A DNA stretch of 64,000 nucleotides from Actinomycetes bacterium (GCA_023451265.1 JAEYAG010000059.1:1-64000); one strand, 5' to 3'; shown: positions 9,152-18,429, numbered from the stretch's first letter. Notes: a model not told the origin generated them from the sequence alone. Made by a program: numbers and translations.

Positions 9152-9275
9152 CCCCTCGCGGGCTCGCGCTCTTCTGACCTGGCCGGGGTCGCGTTCTGCG
9201 GACCTCCCCGAAGAGAAGGGGGCGCAAACGGCGGCCTCCCAAAGGAAAAGGGGGCGCGAGCGGCGGCCTCCGCGA
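9131..9275. repeat. Degenerate tandem duplications after the VIT remnant
   Basis: The 3' end of the remnant (9131-9153) recurs at about 9158-9180 and, more diverged, at 9182-9205. It is followed by two copies of an AAGGGGGCGC-containing unit that ends in GCGGCCTCC (about 9213-9239 and 9246-9271). The rest of the 190-base gap up to mntR holds no gene. Confidence 0.6.
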
Positions 9276-9341
9276 GGCCGAGGTGGTCGATTGCGCCACC
9301 TGTTCCGTCCGCCGACGAGGGCGGGGGATGCCGCGGGGTGC

Positions 9342-9986
9342 TCAGACGGTGAGCCACACGGCATCGGCGGCGCCGGCGGGAAGCTCCACCGTCGCGCCGC
9401 CGTCGACGCGCACGGCGTCGCGCCCCGCGACGACCAGGGTGTGGCCGACGTCGATGCCGTGCCCCTCGAGCGCGCGCAGCAGGGCCGGGTCGCGGTCGCT
9501 CACGCGCAGCACCTGCCCGCTGTGACCGATGTGCGCTGCCGCCAGGCGCACGAACGGGGCGCGGTCGACGGCGCCCTCGGCATCCGGGATCGCGTCGCCG
9601 TGCGGATCGAACCGGGGGTGGCCCAGCCGCGCGTCGATCCCCGCCAGCAGGCGGTCGCTGATCGTGTGCTCGAGAACTTCGGCCTCGTCGTGCACCTCGT
9701 CCCAGGCGTAGCCGAACTCCCGCACGAGCCACGTCTCGATGAGCCGATGGCGTCGAATGATGGATGCCGCGCGCAGCCGTCCGGCCTCGGTCAGCGAGAC
9801 CGGCCCGTACGGGCGGTGCGACACGAGGCCCTGCGCGGCGAGCTTCTGCACCATCTCGGTCACCGTCGAGGGCGCGAGCGAGAGCTCCCCGGCGAGCCGC
9901 GACGGGGTGATCGGGTCGTTCTGCCACTCGGTGTGGTGGTAGATCGTCTTCAGGTAGTCGTCGATCGCGACGGAGTTTCCGGCCAC
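9342..9986 (-). CDS. mntR: DtxR/MntR-family metal-dependent transcriptional regulator
   Basis: A 214-residue DtxR-family regulator. The N-terminal winged helix reads IDDYLKTIYHHTEW, then PSRLAGELSLAPSTVTEMVQKLAAQGLV as the recognition unit. The dimerisation domain has RRHRLIETWLVREFGYAWDEVHDEAEVLEHTIS, which contains the metal-ligand region. A C-terminal SH3-like domain follows (HGIDVGHTLVVAGRDAVRV). It lies 23 bases downstream of mntH on the same strand, which points to manganese control. GTG at 9986 is the best start although its ribosome site is weak. It probably binds the TTTCGG-N4-CCGAAA palindromes upstream of mntH. Confidence 0.85.
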   Translation of the reverse strand: MAGNSVAIDDYLKTIYHHTEWQNDPITPSRLAGELSLAPSTVTEMVQKLAAQGLVSHRPYGPVSLTEAGRLRAASIIRRHRLIETWLVREFGYAWDEVHDEAEVLEHTISDRLLAGIDARLGHPRFDPHGDAIPDAEGAVDRAPFVRLAAAHIGHSGQVLRVSDRDPALLRALEGHGIDVGHTLVVAGRDAVRVDGGATVELPAGAADAVWLTV

Positions 9987-10009
9987 GGTGTCAGGGTATC
10001 CGGCGCGGG

Positions 10010-11374
10010 CTATGCGCCGGACAGCACCAGCCACAGCAGCACGCCGTTGAGCGCGACGAGGAAGGCCGCGGCGACCACCCCGGCCGCCGTCGTCCACCAT
10101 CGGTTGCGGTGCGCTCCGAGCACGCTCGCGCGCGCCGTCAAGGCGACCAGCGGGATGAGCGCGAACGGGATGCCGAAGCTCAGCACGACCTGGCTGAGGA
10201 TGAGCGCCCAGGTCGGGTCGACGCCGGCTGCGAGAAGCGCGATCGCCGGCACGAGGGTGACCAGGCGTCGCGCCAGCAGGGGGATGCGCACCCGCAGCAG
10301 GCCCTGCATGATCTCCGCACCCGCGTACGCGCCGACGGCGGTGCTCGCCAGTCCGCTCGCGAGGAGTCCGACCGCGAAGAGGGTCGCCACGACGGCGCCG
10401 AGGCCCGACTGCAGCGCGTGGTAGGCGCCCTCGAGGCTGTCGGTGCCCGGCACGCCCGCGAGGTTCGCCGCGGCCAGCAGCAGGATGCAGAGGTTCACGG
10501 TGCCGGCGATGACGAGGGCGATCGTGACATCCCACCGCGTGGCGCGCAGCAGCCGCGACGTGCCTGCCGCGCGGTCGGCGGCGTGGGCGCCGGGGGCCGT
10601 GAACCGGTCGCGGGCGAGCGCGCTGTGGGCGTAGATCGCGTGCGGCATGATCGTCGCGCCGAGGATGGATGCCGCGAGCAGCACCGATTCGGCACCGTCG
10701 AAGCGGGGGAGGAGTCCCGCCGCGATGCCCGCGGCATCCGGCGGCGCGATGAACACGCCGTACGAGAATCCGAGCGCAATGACGGCGAGCAGTCCGATGA
10801 CGACGAACTCGAACGCGCGGGCGCCGCGCCGCTGCTGGACGAGCAGCAGCGCGATCGAGACGGCGCCGGTGATGAGGCCGCCGATCGGCAGCGGCACGCC
10901 GAACAGCAGCCACAGCGCGACGGCGCCGCCGATGACCTCGGCGATGTCGGTGGCCATCGCGACCAGCTCCGCCTGCAGCCAGTACGCGCGCCGGCCCCAC
11001 GGGCTGCGGATGCGGGTGCCGAGGGTCTCGGCGAGGCTCTGCCCGGTGACGATGCCGAGCTTCGCGGAAAGGTACTGGATGAGCCAGGCCATCGTGTTGC
11101 CGAGCACGACGACCCAGACGAGCAGGTAGCCGAAGCGGGCGCCCGCGGTCATGTTGCTCGCGACGTTTCCGGGGTCGAGGTACGCGACGCCCGCGACCAG
11201 GGCGGGGCCGAGCAGCCACGCCGCCCGCCGGGTGCGGGCGGGGGGAGACGGCCGGCTGCGTCCGCGCGAACCCTCACCCGCGGACCCAGCCCTCACTCCC
11301 AGAGCGTCCTGGGTGCGAGGGTTCGGTCCAGGCGCGAGGGTTCGGCGGGCGGGGAGGTCGCCAGATTTCGGCAT
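10010..11374 (-). CDS. mntH: NRAMP-family divalent metal importer (manganese)
   Basis: A 454-residue proton-coupled Mn2+/Fe2+ importer with about 11 TM helices. The metal-site motif DPGNVASN lies in helix 1 and the second, ATIMPHAIYAHSAL, in helix 6. The first 50 residues are a Pro/Arg-rich cytoplasmic tail. ATG at 11374 lies inside a palindrome 7 bases downstream of a TACAGT -10-like box (11382-11387), which would give a leaderless mRNA. A GTG at 11296 is an alternative that would shorten the tail by 26 residues. It is followed directly by the MntR-type regulator. Confidence 0.92.
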   Translation of the reverse strand: MPKSGDLPARRTLAPGPNPRTQDALGVRAGSAGEGSRGRSRPSPPARTRRAAWLLGPALVAGVAYLDPGNVASNMTAGARFGYLLVWVVVLGNTMAWLIQYLSAKLGIVTGQSLAETLGTRIRSPWGRRAYWLQAELVAMATDIAEVIGGAVALWLLFGVPLPIGGLITGAVSIALLLVQQRRGARAFEFVVIGLLAVIALGFSYGVFIAPPDAAGIAAGLLPRFDGAESVLLAASILGATIMPHAIYAHSALARDRFTAPGAHAADRAAGTSRLLRATRWDVTIALVIAGTVNLCILLLAAANLAGVPGTDSLEGAYHALQSGLGAVVATLFAVGLLASGLASTAVGAYAGAEIMQGLLRVRIPLLARRLVTLVPAIALLAAGVDPTWALILSQVVLSFGIPFALIPLVALTARASVLGAHRNRWWTTAAGVVAAAFLVALNGVLLWLVLSGA

Positions 11375-11413
11375 ACCGAAAACTGTAGCAGGGGATTTTT
11401 CGGTCGGCCGAAA
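11366..11413 (-). promoter_or_regulatory. mntH promoter with two MntR-type palindromes
   Basis: TTTCGG-CATA-CCGAAA (11366-11381) and TTTCGG-TCGG-CCGAAA (11398-11413) share the same arms and have centres 32 bp apart, about three helical turns. A -10-like TACAGT (minus strand, 11382-11387) lies between them, so the sites cover the start region and the upstream promoter. The proximal palindrome includes the mntH ATG. Repression by the adjacent DtxR-family protein is inferred from position and symmetry. Confidence 0.7.
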
Positions 11414-11478
11414 GGTGGGATGCGCCGAGCGTGCACCGTGTGCGCCGGCGGCGCCCGGCGCGCCGGTAGCGTGGGAGC

Positions 11479-12111
11479 GTGAGCGAGACGGATGCCGCCG
11501 AGCCCGAGCTGCCGGTCGGAGTGGGGCCGTGGCCCGGCGGGCCGGAGGACTGGCCCGACGACCCGCGCTACGACCGGGAGCTGCTCGCCGCGGGAGACCG
11601 GCGCAACGTCGTCGACCGGTATCGGTACTGGACGATGGACGCGATCGTCGCCGATCTCGACGAGCACCGCCACGCGTTCCACGTCGCGATCGAGAACTGG
11701 CAGCACGATATGAACATCGGCTCGATCGTCCGCAGCGCCAACGCCTTCGGCGCCGCGGAGGTGCACATCATCGGCCGCCGCCGCTGGAACCGCCGCGGGG
11801 CGATGGTCACCGACCGCTACCAGCACGTGCGTCACCACGAGGACGTCGCGGCGTTCACCGCGTGGGCGCAGGATGCCGGCATCCCGATCATCGCGGTCGA
11901 CAACGTCGACGGGTCGGTCGCGGTCGACCGGGCGGAGCTACCGGAGCGGTGCGTGCTGCTGTTCGGGCAGGAAGGGCCGGGACTGTCTCCGGAGGCGCTG
12001 GCCGCGGCATCCGGTGTCGTCGAGATCACTCAGTACGGCTCGACACGCTCGATCAACGCGAGCGCCGCCGCCGCCGTCGTCATGTACGAGTGGTGCCGCC
12101 GCTGGGCGTGA
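11479..12111 (+). CDS. TrmH/SpoU-family RNA 2'-O-methyltransferase
   Basis: A 210-residue SPOUT-fold enzyme that methylates a ribose 2'-OH in tRNA or rRNA with SAM. Motif 1 is NIGSIVRSANAFGA (about residues 75-88), motif 2 CVLLFGQEGPGLSPEAL, and motif 3 ITQYGSTRSINASAAAAVVMYEW, which forms the trefoil knot. The GTG start at 11479 has GGGAGC immediately upstream. The exact RNA target is not determined. It is divergent from mntH, about 105 bases away. Confidence 0.9.
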   Translation: MSETDAAEPELPVGVGPWPGGPEDWPDDPRYDRELLAAGDRRNVVDRYRYWTMDAIVADLDEHRHAFHVAIENWQHDMNIGSIVRSANAFGAAEVHIIGRRRWNRRGAMVTDRYQHVRHHEDVAAFTAWAQDAGIPIIAVDNVDGSVAVDRAELPERCVLLFGQEGPGLSPEALAAASGVVEITQYGSTRSINASAAAAVVMYEWCRRWA

Positions 12112-12205
12112 GCGGATCCGTCGCGGCCGGTGCCAAAGGTCGGGCGCATGAGCGCGTGCGCGTCGCGGTCGCGGCTGCCGAGTCGCGCGTCCGGTCGCCC
12201 GGTTG

Positions 12206-13525
12206 TCAGGCGCCTGCGGTCAGCCAGTCCGGGCGGCGCACCCGCCAGCCGAGGGTCGCGAGGCGCGCGAGCATGTACACACCGAAGAAGCAGACCGCGA
12301 GCCACAGCAGACCCGTCGCGTCCGTCGGATGCAGCAGCCACACCACCACGAGCGCCGGCAGGTACGGCACCAGGTTCAGCCCGCCGGCGATCGCGAGGTA
12401 CCGCACGTCGCCGGCGCCCATCAGCACACCGTCGAGCACGAACACGATGCCGCACACCGGCTGCGCCACGGCGAGCACCAGCAGGGCCGGCTGCACGAGA
12501 GCCGCGACCTCGGCATCCCCCGTGAAGACGAGTCCGATGACGCCCGACAGCGCCGCGATCGCGGCGCCCACAACGACGCCGAACCACGCGCCCCACGCGA
12601 CGGTGCGCCCGAGCACCCGCCGCACGAACGGCTCGTCCTGCGCGCCGAGTCCGCGGCCGATGAGCGCCTGCGCGGCGATCGCGAGGGCGTCGAGGGCGAA
12701 AGCCGCCGTCGAGAAGATCGTGAACGCGACCTGCCAGCCGGCGAGCTCGTCGGTGCCGAGCCCCGTCGCGACGAACACCGTCGCGAGGAGCGCCGCCCGC
12801 AGCGACACCGTCCGCAGGAACAGCCAGCCGCCGGACCGCGCCGATCCCCGCAGTCCCTCCCGCTGCGGCCGGACGGATGCCGCGTGCCGCCGCGCCAGAC
12901 GGCCCACCACGACCGCGTACGCACCGACCATCGCCCACTGCGCGACGACGGTGCCGGCCGCGGAACCGGCGATGCCCCAGCCGAAGCCGTAGATGAACAC
13001 CCAGTTCAGCAGGGCGTTCAGGCCGAAGCCGAGCCCGGCGATCCACAGCGGCGTGACGGTGTCCTGCATTCCGCGCAGGAGGCCCGTCGCCGCGAAGACG
13101 ATGAGCATCGCGGGCAGCCCCCACATCGACAGCTGCAGGTAGATCACGGCCTGCTCGGCGACGTCGGCCGAGGCGCCGAACAGCGACACCAGCCACGGGG
13201 TCAGCAGCGACCCGGCGACCGCGAGCACGGCGCCGAGGCCGAGGGCGAGCCACAGTCCGTCGATGCCGGCACGCACGGCGCTGGAATGATCGCCCGCGCC
13301 GAACCGTCGTGCGACGGCCGGGGTCGTGGAGTAGGCGAGGAACACCATCAACCCGACGATGGTCTGCAGCACCGCCGACGCGATGCCGAGACCCGCCAGC
13401 GGCACCACGCCGAGATGGCCCACGAGCGCGGAGTCGACGATGAGGAACATCGGCTCGGCGATCAGGGCGCCGAGCGCCGGCACCGCCAACCGCAGGATCT
13501 CGCGGTTGAGGGTGGGCGCGGGCAT
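12206..13525 (-). CDS. MATE-family efflux transporter (DinF-like)
   Basis: A 439-residue, 12-helix multidrug and toxin extrusion transporter. The N-terminal half starts ILRLAVPALGALIAEPMFLIVDSALVGHLG, the hallmark of the DinF branch. The two halves are internally related, with GLLRGMQDTVTPLWIAGLG in the middle and GVLMGAGDVRYLAIAGGLN in the second half. It would use a proton or sodium gradient to expel cationic compounds. It is a single gene, and the ATG at 13525 gives the family N-terminus. Confidence 0.93.
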   Translation of the reverse strand: MPAPTLNREILRLAVPALGALIAEPMFLIVDSALVGHLGVVPLAGLGIASAVLQTIVGLMVFLAYSTTPAVARRFGAGDHSSAVRAGIDGLWLALGLGAVLAVAGSLLTPWLVSLFGASADVAEQAVIYLQLSMWGLPAMLIVFAATGLLRGMQDTVTPLWIAGLGFGLNALLNWVFIYGFGWGIAGSAAGTVVAQWAMVGAYAVVVGRLARRHAASVRPQREGLRGSARSGGWLFLRTVSLRAALLATVFVATGLGTDELAGWQVAFTIFSTAAFALDALAIAAQALIGRGLGAQDEPFVRRVLGRTVAWGAWFGVVVGAAIAALSGVIGLVFTGDAEVAALVQPALLVLAVAQPVCGIVFVLDGVLMGAGDVRYLAIAGGLNLVPYLPALVVVWLLHPTDATGLLWLAVCFFGVYMLARLATLGWRVRRPDWLTAGA

Positions 13526-13585
13526 GACCCGAGCCTATGGGCTGGGGCGGACGCGGGAGCCCGCACCCCGCTTTAGCCTTGAGGG

Positions 13586-15388
13586 ATGGCGCGCACCAGC
13601 ATCCTGCACCGCCTCCCGCTCGGGAGGGTGCACTCCGGCATGCCGGAGTGGATGCGGGTGGCGCTCGCGATCGTGACGCTCGTCGTGGGCGCCGTCATCG
13701 TCATCCGGCCGACCACGGCGCTCGACGTGCTCGCCGTGCTGCTGGGCGGCGGCATGGTGCTCACCGGCGTGGTCGAGGCGACGAGCCGTCCCGAGGAGGG
13801 AACCCGTCGCTGGTGGCGCCACCTGATGGCCGCCGGTTGGGTGGGCGTCGGCGTCTTCGTGCTGCTGTGGCCGGCGCTGACGGTGCGCGCCGTTGCCGTG
13901 ATCACCGGCATCCTGCTGCTCGTCAACGGCGCCGCCGGGATCGTCGGCGCGTTCCGGCGCGGTCGCGGCTGGGACGCGCGCATCGCGGACGTCGCGTTCG
14001 GGGCGACCGGGATCATCTTCGGCGTGCTCGCGCTCGGGTGGCCCGACATCACGCTGCTGGTCGTCGCCGTGGTGTTCGGATCCTGGCTGATCATGCGCGG
14101 CGTCACCGACCTGTGGACGGCGATCCGCCGGCGCCGCGACGCCGGGCGGGCCGAGACGGATGCTGCGCCGCGCCGCCGCTGGGGACGCACCGTCATGGCG
14201 GTCGGGTCGGTGGCGCTCGCCGTCGCGACCGTGCTGGTCACCGCCCCGCTGCGGGAGGGGTCGACGGTCGTCGACGAGTTCTACGCCGCGCCTCGCGACA
14301 TCCCCGACGAACCGGGGCAGTTGATCCGCGCCGAGGAGTTCACGCGCGAGGTCCCCGCCGACGCGCAGGGCTGGCGCATCCTGTACACGACGACCGGCGT
14401 CGACGGGAAGGTGCGGGTCGCCAGCGGCCTCGTCGTCACGCCGCAGGGTGGCGATGACGACACCCGGTGGCCGGTCATCGACTGGAACCACGGCACGACG
14501 GGGTACGCGCAGCACTGCGCGCCCTCGCTGCAGGAGCGCCCGTTCTGGGCCGGCGCGCTGTACTTTCCGCGCAAAGTGATCGCCGGGGGGTGGGCGATCG
14601 TCGCGCCCGACTACATCGGGCTCGGCACGCAGGGACCGCACCCGTACCTGTTCGGGGAACCCAGTGCGTACGCGTCGCTCGACGCGGTCCGCGCGGCGCG
14701 GCAGCTCGACGAGGCGCGGCTCGACCGCCGCACCGTCATCTGGGGCCACTCGCAGGGCGGTCACGCGGCCCTGTGGGCGGGAGCGCTCGCCCAGACCTAC
14801 GCGCCGGAGGTGTGGGTGCGCGGGGTCGCGGCGCTCGCGCCCGCGAGCGACCTGCCGACGATCGTGCGGCACGTCGACGACGTCACCGGCGGCAGCATCT
14901 TCGCGTCGTACGCGTTCGCCGCGTACGCGGCCATCGAGCCCGACGTGACGTACGACCGCTACGTGCGCCCCGGCGCGCAGACGTTCGTCCGGTCGATGGC
15001 CCAGCGCTGCCTCACCGACCCCGACATGGCGCTGTCGATCCTCGCCGTGCTCGGCACGACGCAGGATCCCGACGTGTTCGCCGAGGACCCGACCACCGGC
15101 CCGCTCGGTGCGGCGCTGCGCGCGAATGCCGCCCCGACTCTCATCGGCCCGCCCGTGCTGGTCGGGCAGGGAGCGGCCGACTCGATCGTGCTGCCGAGCG
15201 TGCAGGACGACTTCGTCGCGCGGATGTGCGAAGCGGGCCAGCGCGTGGACTACCGCCGCTATGCCGGTTTCCAGCACGCCCAGGTCATGGAGGGCTACTC
15301 GCCGCTGGCGGCCGACCTGCTCGAATGGACACGCGGCCGCTTCGCCGCGACGGACGCGGGCCTCGGCTGCACGGTGACCGAGAAGTGA
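13586..15388 (+). CDS. HdeD/DUF308-like membrane domain fused to a secretory-lipase-type alpha/beta hydrolase
   Basis: A 600-residue fusion. Residues about 20-190 form six TM helices in three hairpins with the internal repeats of HdeD/DUF308 proteins (for example VTLVVGAVIVIRPTTALDVL). A seventh helix near 215 leads out of the membrane. Residues about 235-600 are an alpha/beta hydrolase of the LIP/secretory lipase kind: an oxyanion-side WNHGTTGYAQHC, an IVAPDYIGLG strand-turn, and the nucleophile elbow IWGHSQGGHAALW. A later GQGAADSIV would hold the acid and FQHAQVM the His. The hydrolase should face the outside. Substrate unknown, probably an ester or lipid. Confidence 0.82.
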   Translation: MARTSILHRLPLGRVHSGMPEWMRVALAIVTLVVGAVIVIRPTTALDVLAVLLGGGMVLTGVVEATSRPEEGTRRWWRHLMAAGWVGVGVFVLLWPALTVRAVAVITGILLLVNGAAGIVGAFRRGRGWDARIADVAFGATGIIFGVLALGWPDITLLVVAVVFGSWLIMRGVTDLWTAIRRRRDAGRAETDAAPRRRWGRTVMAVGSVALAVATVLVTAPLREGSTVVDEFYAAPRDIPDEPGQLIRAEEFTREVPADAQGWRILYTTTGVDGKVRVASGLVVTPQGGDDDTRWPVIDWNHGTTGYAQHCAPSLQERPFWAGALYFPRKVIAGGWAIVAPDYIGLGTQGPHPYLFGEPSAYASLDAVRAARQLDEARLDRRTVIWGHSQGGHAALWAGALAQTYAPEVWVRGVAALAPASDLPTIVRHVDDVTGGSIFASYAFAAYAAIEPDVTYDRYVRPGAQTFVRSMAQRCLTDPDMALSILAVLGTTQDPDVFAEDPTTGPLGAALRANAAPTLIGPPVLVGQGAADSIVLPSVQDDFVARMCEAGQRVDYRRYAGFQHAQVMEGYSPLAADLLEWTRGRFAATDAGLGCTVTEK

Positions 15389-15451
15389 CCTCGACGTGAC
15401 CGGCGGGCTCGGCCGGATCGGCCGCGGGCGGCGGCGCGTATCCTGTTACGC

Positions 15452-17431
15452 ATGACCGCGACCCCCCTGCGCTCGGGTATCGAGCTGTCCGAGCTGAGCC
15501 CCGGCATCCGCCCCCAGGACGACCTCTTCCGCCACGTCAACGGGGCGTGGTTGGAGCGCACCGAGATCCCCGAGGACAAGGCCCGGTGGGGGTCGTTCCA
15601 CCTCATCGCGGAGCAGGCCGAGAAGGACGTGCGCGCGATCATCGAAGAGGTGGTGGATGCCGAGCCGGGCACCGAGGCCCGCAAGATCGGCGACCTGTTC
15701 ACGAGCTTCATGGATACCGAGCGCATCGAGGCGCTCGGCGCCGCCCCGCTGCAGGACCAGCTGGCGCGGGTCGACGCGATCGACTCGATCCCGGCGCTCC
15801 TGCGGGTGGTCGGCGAACTGGAGCGCGAGGGTGTCGGCGGCATCGTCGGCACCTACATCGAGCCCGACCCCGGCAACCCCGAGCGCTACGTCGTGTTCTT
15901 CGTGCAGTCCGGGCTGTCGCTGCCGGACGAGAGCTACTACCGCCTGGAGAACTTCGACAAGACGCGGGTCGCGTTCCGCGGGTACGTGCACACCGTGCTG
16001 GGTCTGGCCGGTATCGCGGATGCCGATGCGCAGGCTGACCGCGTGCTCGCGCTGGAGACCGAGCTCGCCACCCACCACTGGGACAACGTGCGCACGCGCG
16101 ACGCCGTCGCGACCTACAACCTCATGACGTGGGACGACGTGCAGCGGCTCATCGGCGTCGACCTCGACCCGTGGCTCGAGGCCGTGGCTCCCGCGCACCG
16201 CGACGGGTTCGCCGAGATCAACGTCAACGAGCCGAGCTACCTCGAGGGCCTCGGGACGCTGCTCGTGGACGACCGCCTCGAGGACTGGAAGGCGTGGCTG
16301 CGGCTGCACGTCGTCCGGGCGAACGCGGCGTTCCTGTCGAGCGCCTTCGTCGACGCGAACTTCGCGTTCTACGGCACCGAGCTGACGGGTGTCCCCGTCA
16401 ACCGCGAGCGCTGGAAACGGGGCGTGAGCTTCGTCGAGGCGGCGATGGGCGAGGCCGTCGGCAAGGTGTACGTGGAGCGGCACTTCCCGCCGGCGGCGAA
16501 GACGGCGATGGACGAACTCGTCGGGAACCTGATCGAGGCCTACCGGCAGTCGATCTCGCAGCTGGAGTGGATGACGCCGGCCACGCGCGAGCGCGCGCTG
16601 GAGAAGCTCGCCGCCTTCACCCCGAAGGTCGGCTACCCGGTGAAATGGAAGGACTACAGCGCGCTCGAGGTCGACCCTGCCGACCTCATCGGCAACGTCC
16701 GTCGCACCAACACCTGGGAGCACGAGCGGCAGCTGGCCAAGCTCGGCCAGCCGATCGACCGCGACGAGTGGTACATGACCCCGCAGACGGTCAACGCGTA
16801 CTACAACCCGCTCATGAACGAGATCGTCTTCCCGGCCGCGATCCTCCAGCATCCGTTCTTCGAAGTGGATCGGGATGCCGCGGCCAACTACGGCGGCATC
16901 GGCGCGGTCATCGGGCACGAGATCGGCCACGGCTTCGACGACCAGGGGTCGGCGTTCGACGGCACCGGGGCGCTCCACGACTGGTGGACCGATGAGGACC
17001 GCGCCGCCTTCCAGGAGCGCACCGGCGCCCTGATCGCCCAGTACGACGCCCTCGTGCCGCAGGGTCTCGCGCCGGAGCACCACGTCAACGGCGCGCTCAC
17101 GATCGGCGAGAACATCGGCGACCTCGGCGGGCTCGGGATCGCCATCAAGGCATACCGCCTGCACCTGGCCGCCACCGGCGCCGAGGGTGACGGTCCCGTG
17201 ATCGACGGGTTCACCGGCATCCAGCGCCTGCTGCTGAGCTGGGGGCAGATCTGGCAGCAGAAGGGGCGGGATGCCGAGACGATCCGGCTGCTGACGATCG
17301 ACCCGCACTCGCCCAACGAGTTCCGCTGCAACCAGATCGTGCGCAACGTCGACGAGTTCTACCGCGCGTTCGACGTCACCGAAGGGGACGTGCTCTGGCT
17401 CGACCCCGAACAGCGCGTCACGATCTGGTGA
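15452..17431 (+). CDS. M13-family zinc metallopeptidase
   Basis: A 659-residue neprilysin/PepO-type endopeptidase without signal peptide, so probably intracellular. The zinc site is VIGHEIGHGFDDQG (near residue 487) with the third ligand in GENIGDLGG about 63 residues later. The substrate-binding NAYYNPLMNEIVFPA and the C-terminal DPHSPNEFRCN block are also family marks. Length is typical. The stop overlaps the GTG of the next gene by four bases, so they are probably co-transcribed. Confidence 0.95.
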   Translation: MTATPLRSGIELSELSPGIRPQDDLFRHVNGAWLERTEIPEDKARWGSFHLIAEQAEKDVRAIIEEVVDAEPGTEARKIGDLFTSFMDTERIEALGAAPLQDQLARVDAIDSIPALLRVVGELEREGVGGIVGTYIEPDPGNPERYVVFFVQSGLSLPDESYYRLENFDKTRVAFRGYVHTVLGLAGIADADAQADRVLALETELATHHWDNVRTRDAVATYNLMTWDDVQRLIGVDLDPWLEAVAPAHRDGFAEINVNEPSYLEGLGTLLVDDRLEDWKAWLRLHVVRANAAFLSSAFVDANFAFYGTELTGVPVNRERWKRGVSFVEAAMGEAVGKVYVERHFPPAAKTAMDELVGNLIEAYRQSISQLEWMTPATRERALEKLAAFTPKVGYPVKWKDYSALEVDPADLIGNVRRTNTWEHERQLAKLGQPIDRDEWYMTPQTVNAYYNPLMNEIVFPAAILQHPFFEVDRDAAANYGGIGAVIGHEIGHGFDDQGSAFDGTGALHDWWTDEDRAAFQERTGALIAQYDALVPQGLAPEHHVNGALTIGENIGDLGGLGIAIKAYRLHLAATGAEGDGPVIDGFTGIQRLLLSWGQIWQQKGRDAETIRLLTIDPHSPNEFRCNQIVRNVDEFYRAFDVTEGDVLWLDPEQRVTIW

Positions 17432-18429
17432 CCGGCACCGAGTCGAACGAGCCGGGACCCCGGCGCCGGTCGTCGGCGCGCGAGGCCGGACCGATCGACG
17501 CGGCCGCCACGGAAGAGCCGATGCGCACCGCGCGCGAGACCCAGAGCCTGCGCGGCAACACCCGAGCGGCGCTGCGGCGGCCGCGGCGACCGGCCAGTTC
17601 CGGCCGCTCGTTCGACGCGACGCTGCGGGCCCTGCACGAGCTGGCGGTCTCCGGGGCGAAGGTCTCGGTGCGGGTGACCGACCTCGACCGGGACACCGTC
17701 GTGTTCGCCGGCGACGACCACCAGCTGCTGCCGGTGGCCGGCCTCGGGGTGGTGCCGCTGCTGATCGAGGTGGCCGCTGCGTTCGAGGACGGCGCCCTCG
17801 ACCCGCTCGAGATCGCCGACCGCGCCGGGGTCGAGCCGGTCGGCATCGCCGGCATCTGGCAGCACCTGAAGGCACCGGCGCTGCCGCTGTGCGACCTCGC
17901 CGTGCTCGTGGCGGCCACCGGTGACGCGCTCGCCGCGAACATGCTGCTCGAACGCGTGGGCCTGGACGCGGTGCGCCGACGCATCGGACAGCTGGGCCTG
18001 GAGCACCTTGCGCTGCTCGACGGCTTCCGCGACCACCGTGGGCCCGACGACGCCCCCCAGGTGGCGCTGGGCACGGCCGGTGAACTGGCGGCCGTGTTCG
18101 CCGCGCTCGTCAACTCGCGCCTCGTCTCGCCCGCTGTCAGCGCCCAGGTCTCCGAGTGGCTGAGCCTCAACCACGACCTGTCGCTGGTGGCATCCGTCAC
18201 CGGACTCGATCCGTTCGCGCACGACGACGACCGGCACGATCTGCTGTTCATCAACAAGACCGGCCGGGCCGACGGCATCCGTGCCGAGGCGGGCGTGCTC
18301 GCCGGTCCCCGCGCCGGGGTCGCCTACGCCCTCGTCGTGGCCTTCGACGACCTGTCGATCGCGCACCGGCTGCGCGTGCACGACGCGTTCCGCACGTTCG
18401 GGGTCGACCTCATGGACCACGTGTTCTGA
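17428..18429 (+). CDS. Class A beta-lactamase/PBP-fold protein lacking catalytic residues
   Basis: A 333-residue protein with an Arg/Ser-rich N-terminus (about 60 residues, no clear signal peptide) and a fold like the beta-lactamase-related serine hydrolases. The segment expected to hold the nucleophile and general base (ASxxK in relatives) reads VAGLGVVPLL. The expected SDN loop reads ATGDALAANMLLERVG. The KTG-box strand is retained in FINKTGRADGIRAEAGVL. Loss of Ser, Lys and the SDN Ser/Asn argues for a non-catalytic, perhaps ligand-binding, role. The GTG start overlaps the M13 peptidase stop. Alternative: an enzyme using other residues. Confidence 0.7.
   Translation: MTGTESNEPGPRRRSSAREAGPIDAAATEEPMRTARETQSLRGNTRAALRRPRRPASSGRSFDATLRALHELAVSGAKVSVRVTDLDRDTVVFAGDDHQLLPVAGLGVVPLLIEVAAAFEDGALDPLEIADRAGVEPVGIAGIWQHLKAPALPLCDLAVLVAATGDALAANMLLERVGLDAVRRRIGQLGLEHLALLDGFRDHRGPDDAPQVALGTAGELAAVFAALVNSRLVSPAVSAQVSEWLSLNHDLSLVASVTGLDPFAHDDDRHDLLFINKTGRADGIRAEAGVLAGPRAGVAYALVVAFDDLSIAHRLRVHDAFRTFGVDLMDHVF

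Noticed and set aside
11261..11356. GAACCCTC / GCGAGGGTTCGG repeats before mntH considered as a riboswitch
   Set aside because: They lie within the coding N-terminus of MntH, and no conserved metal-riboswitch core was seen; they may only be a low-complexity inverted repeat.
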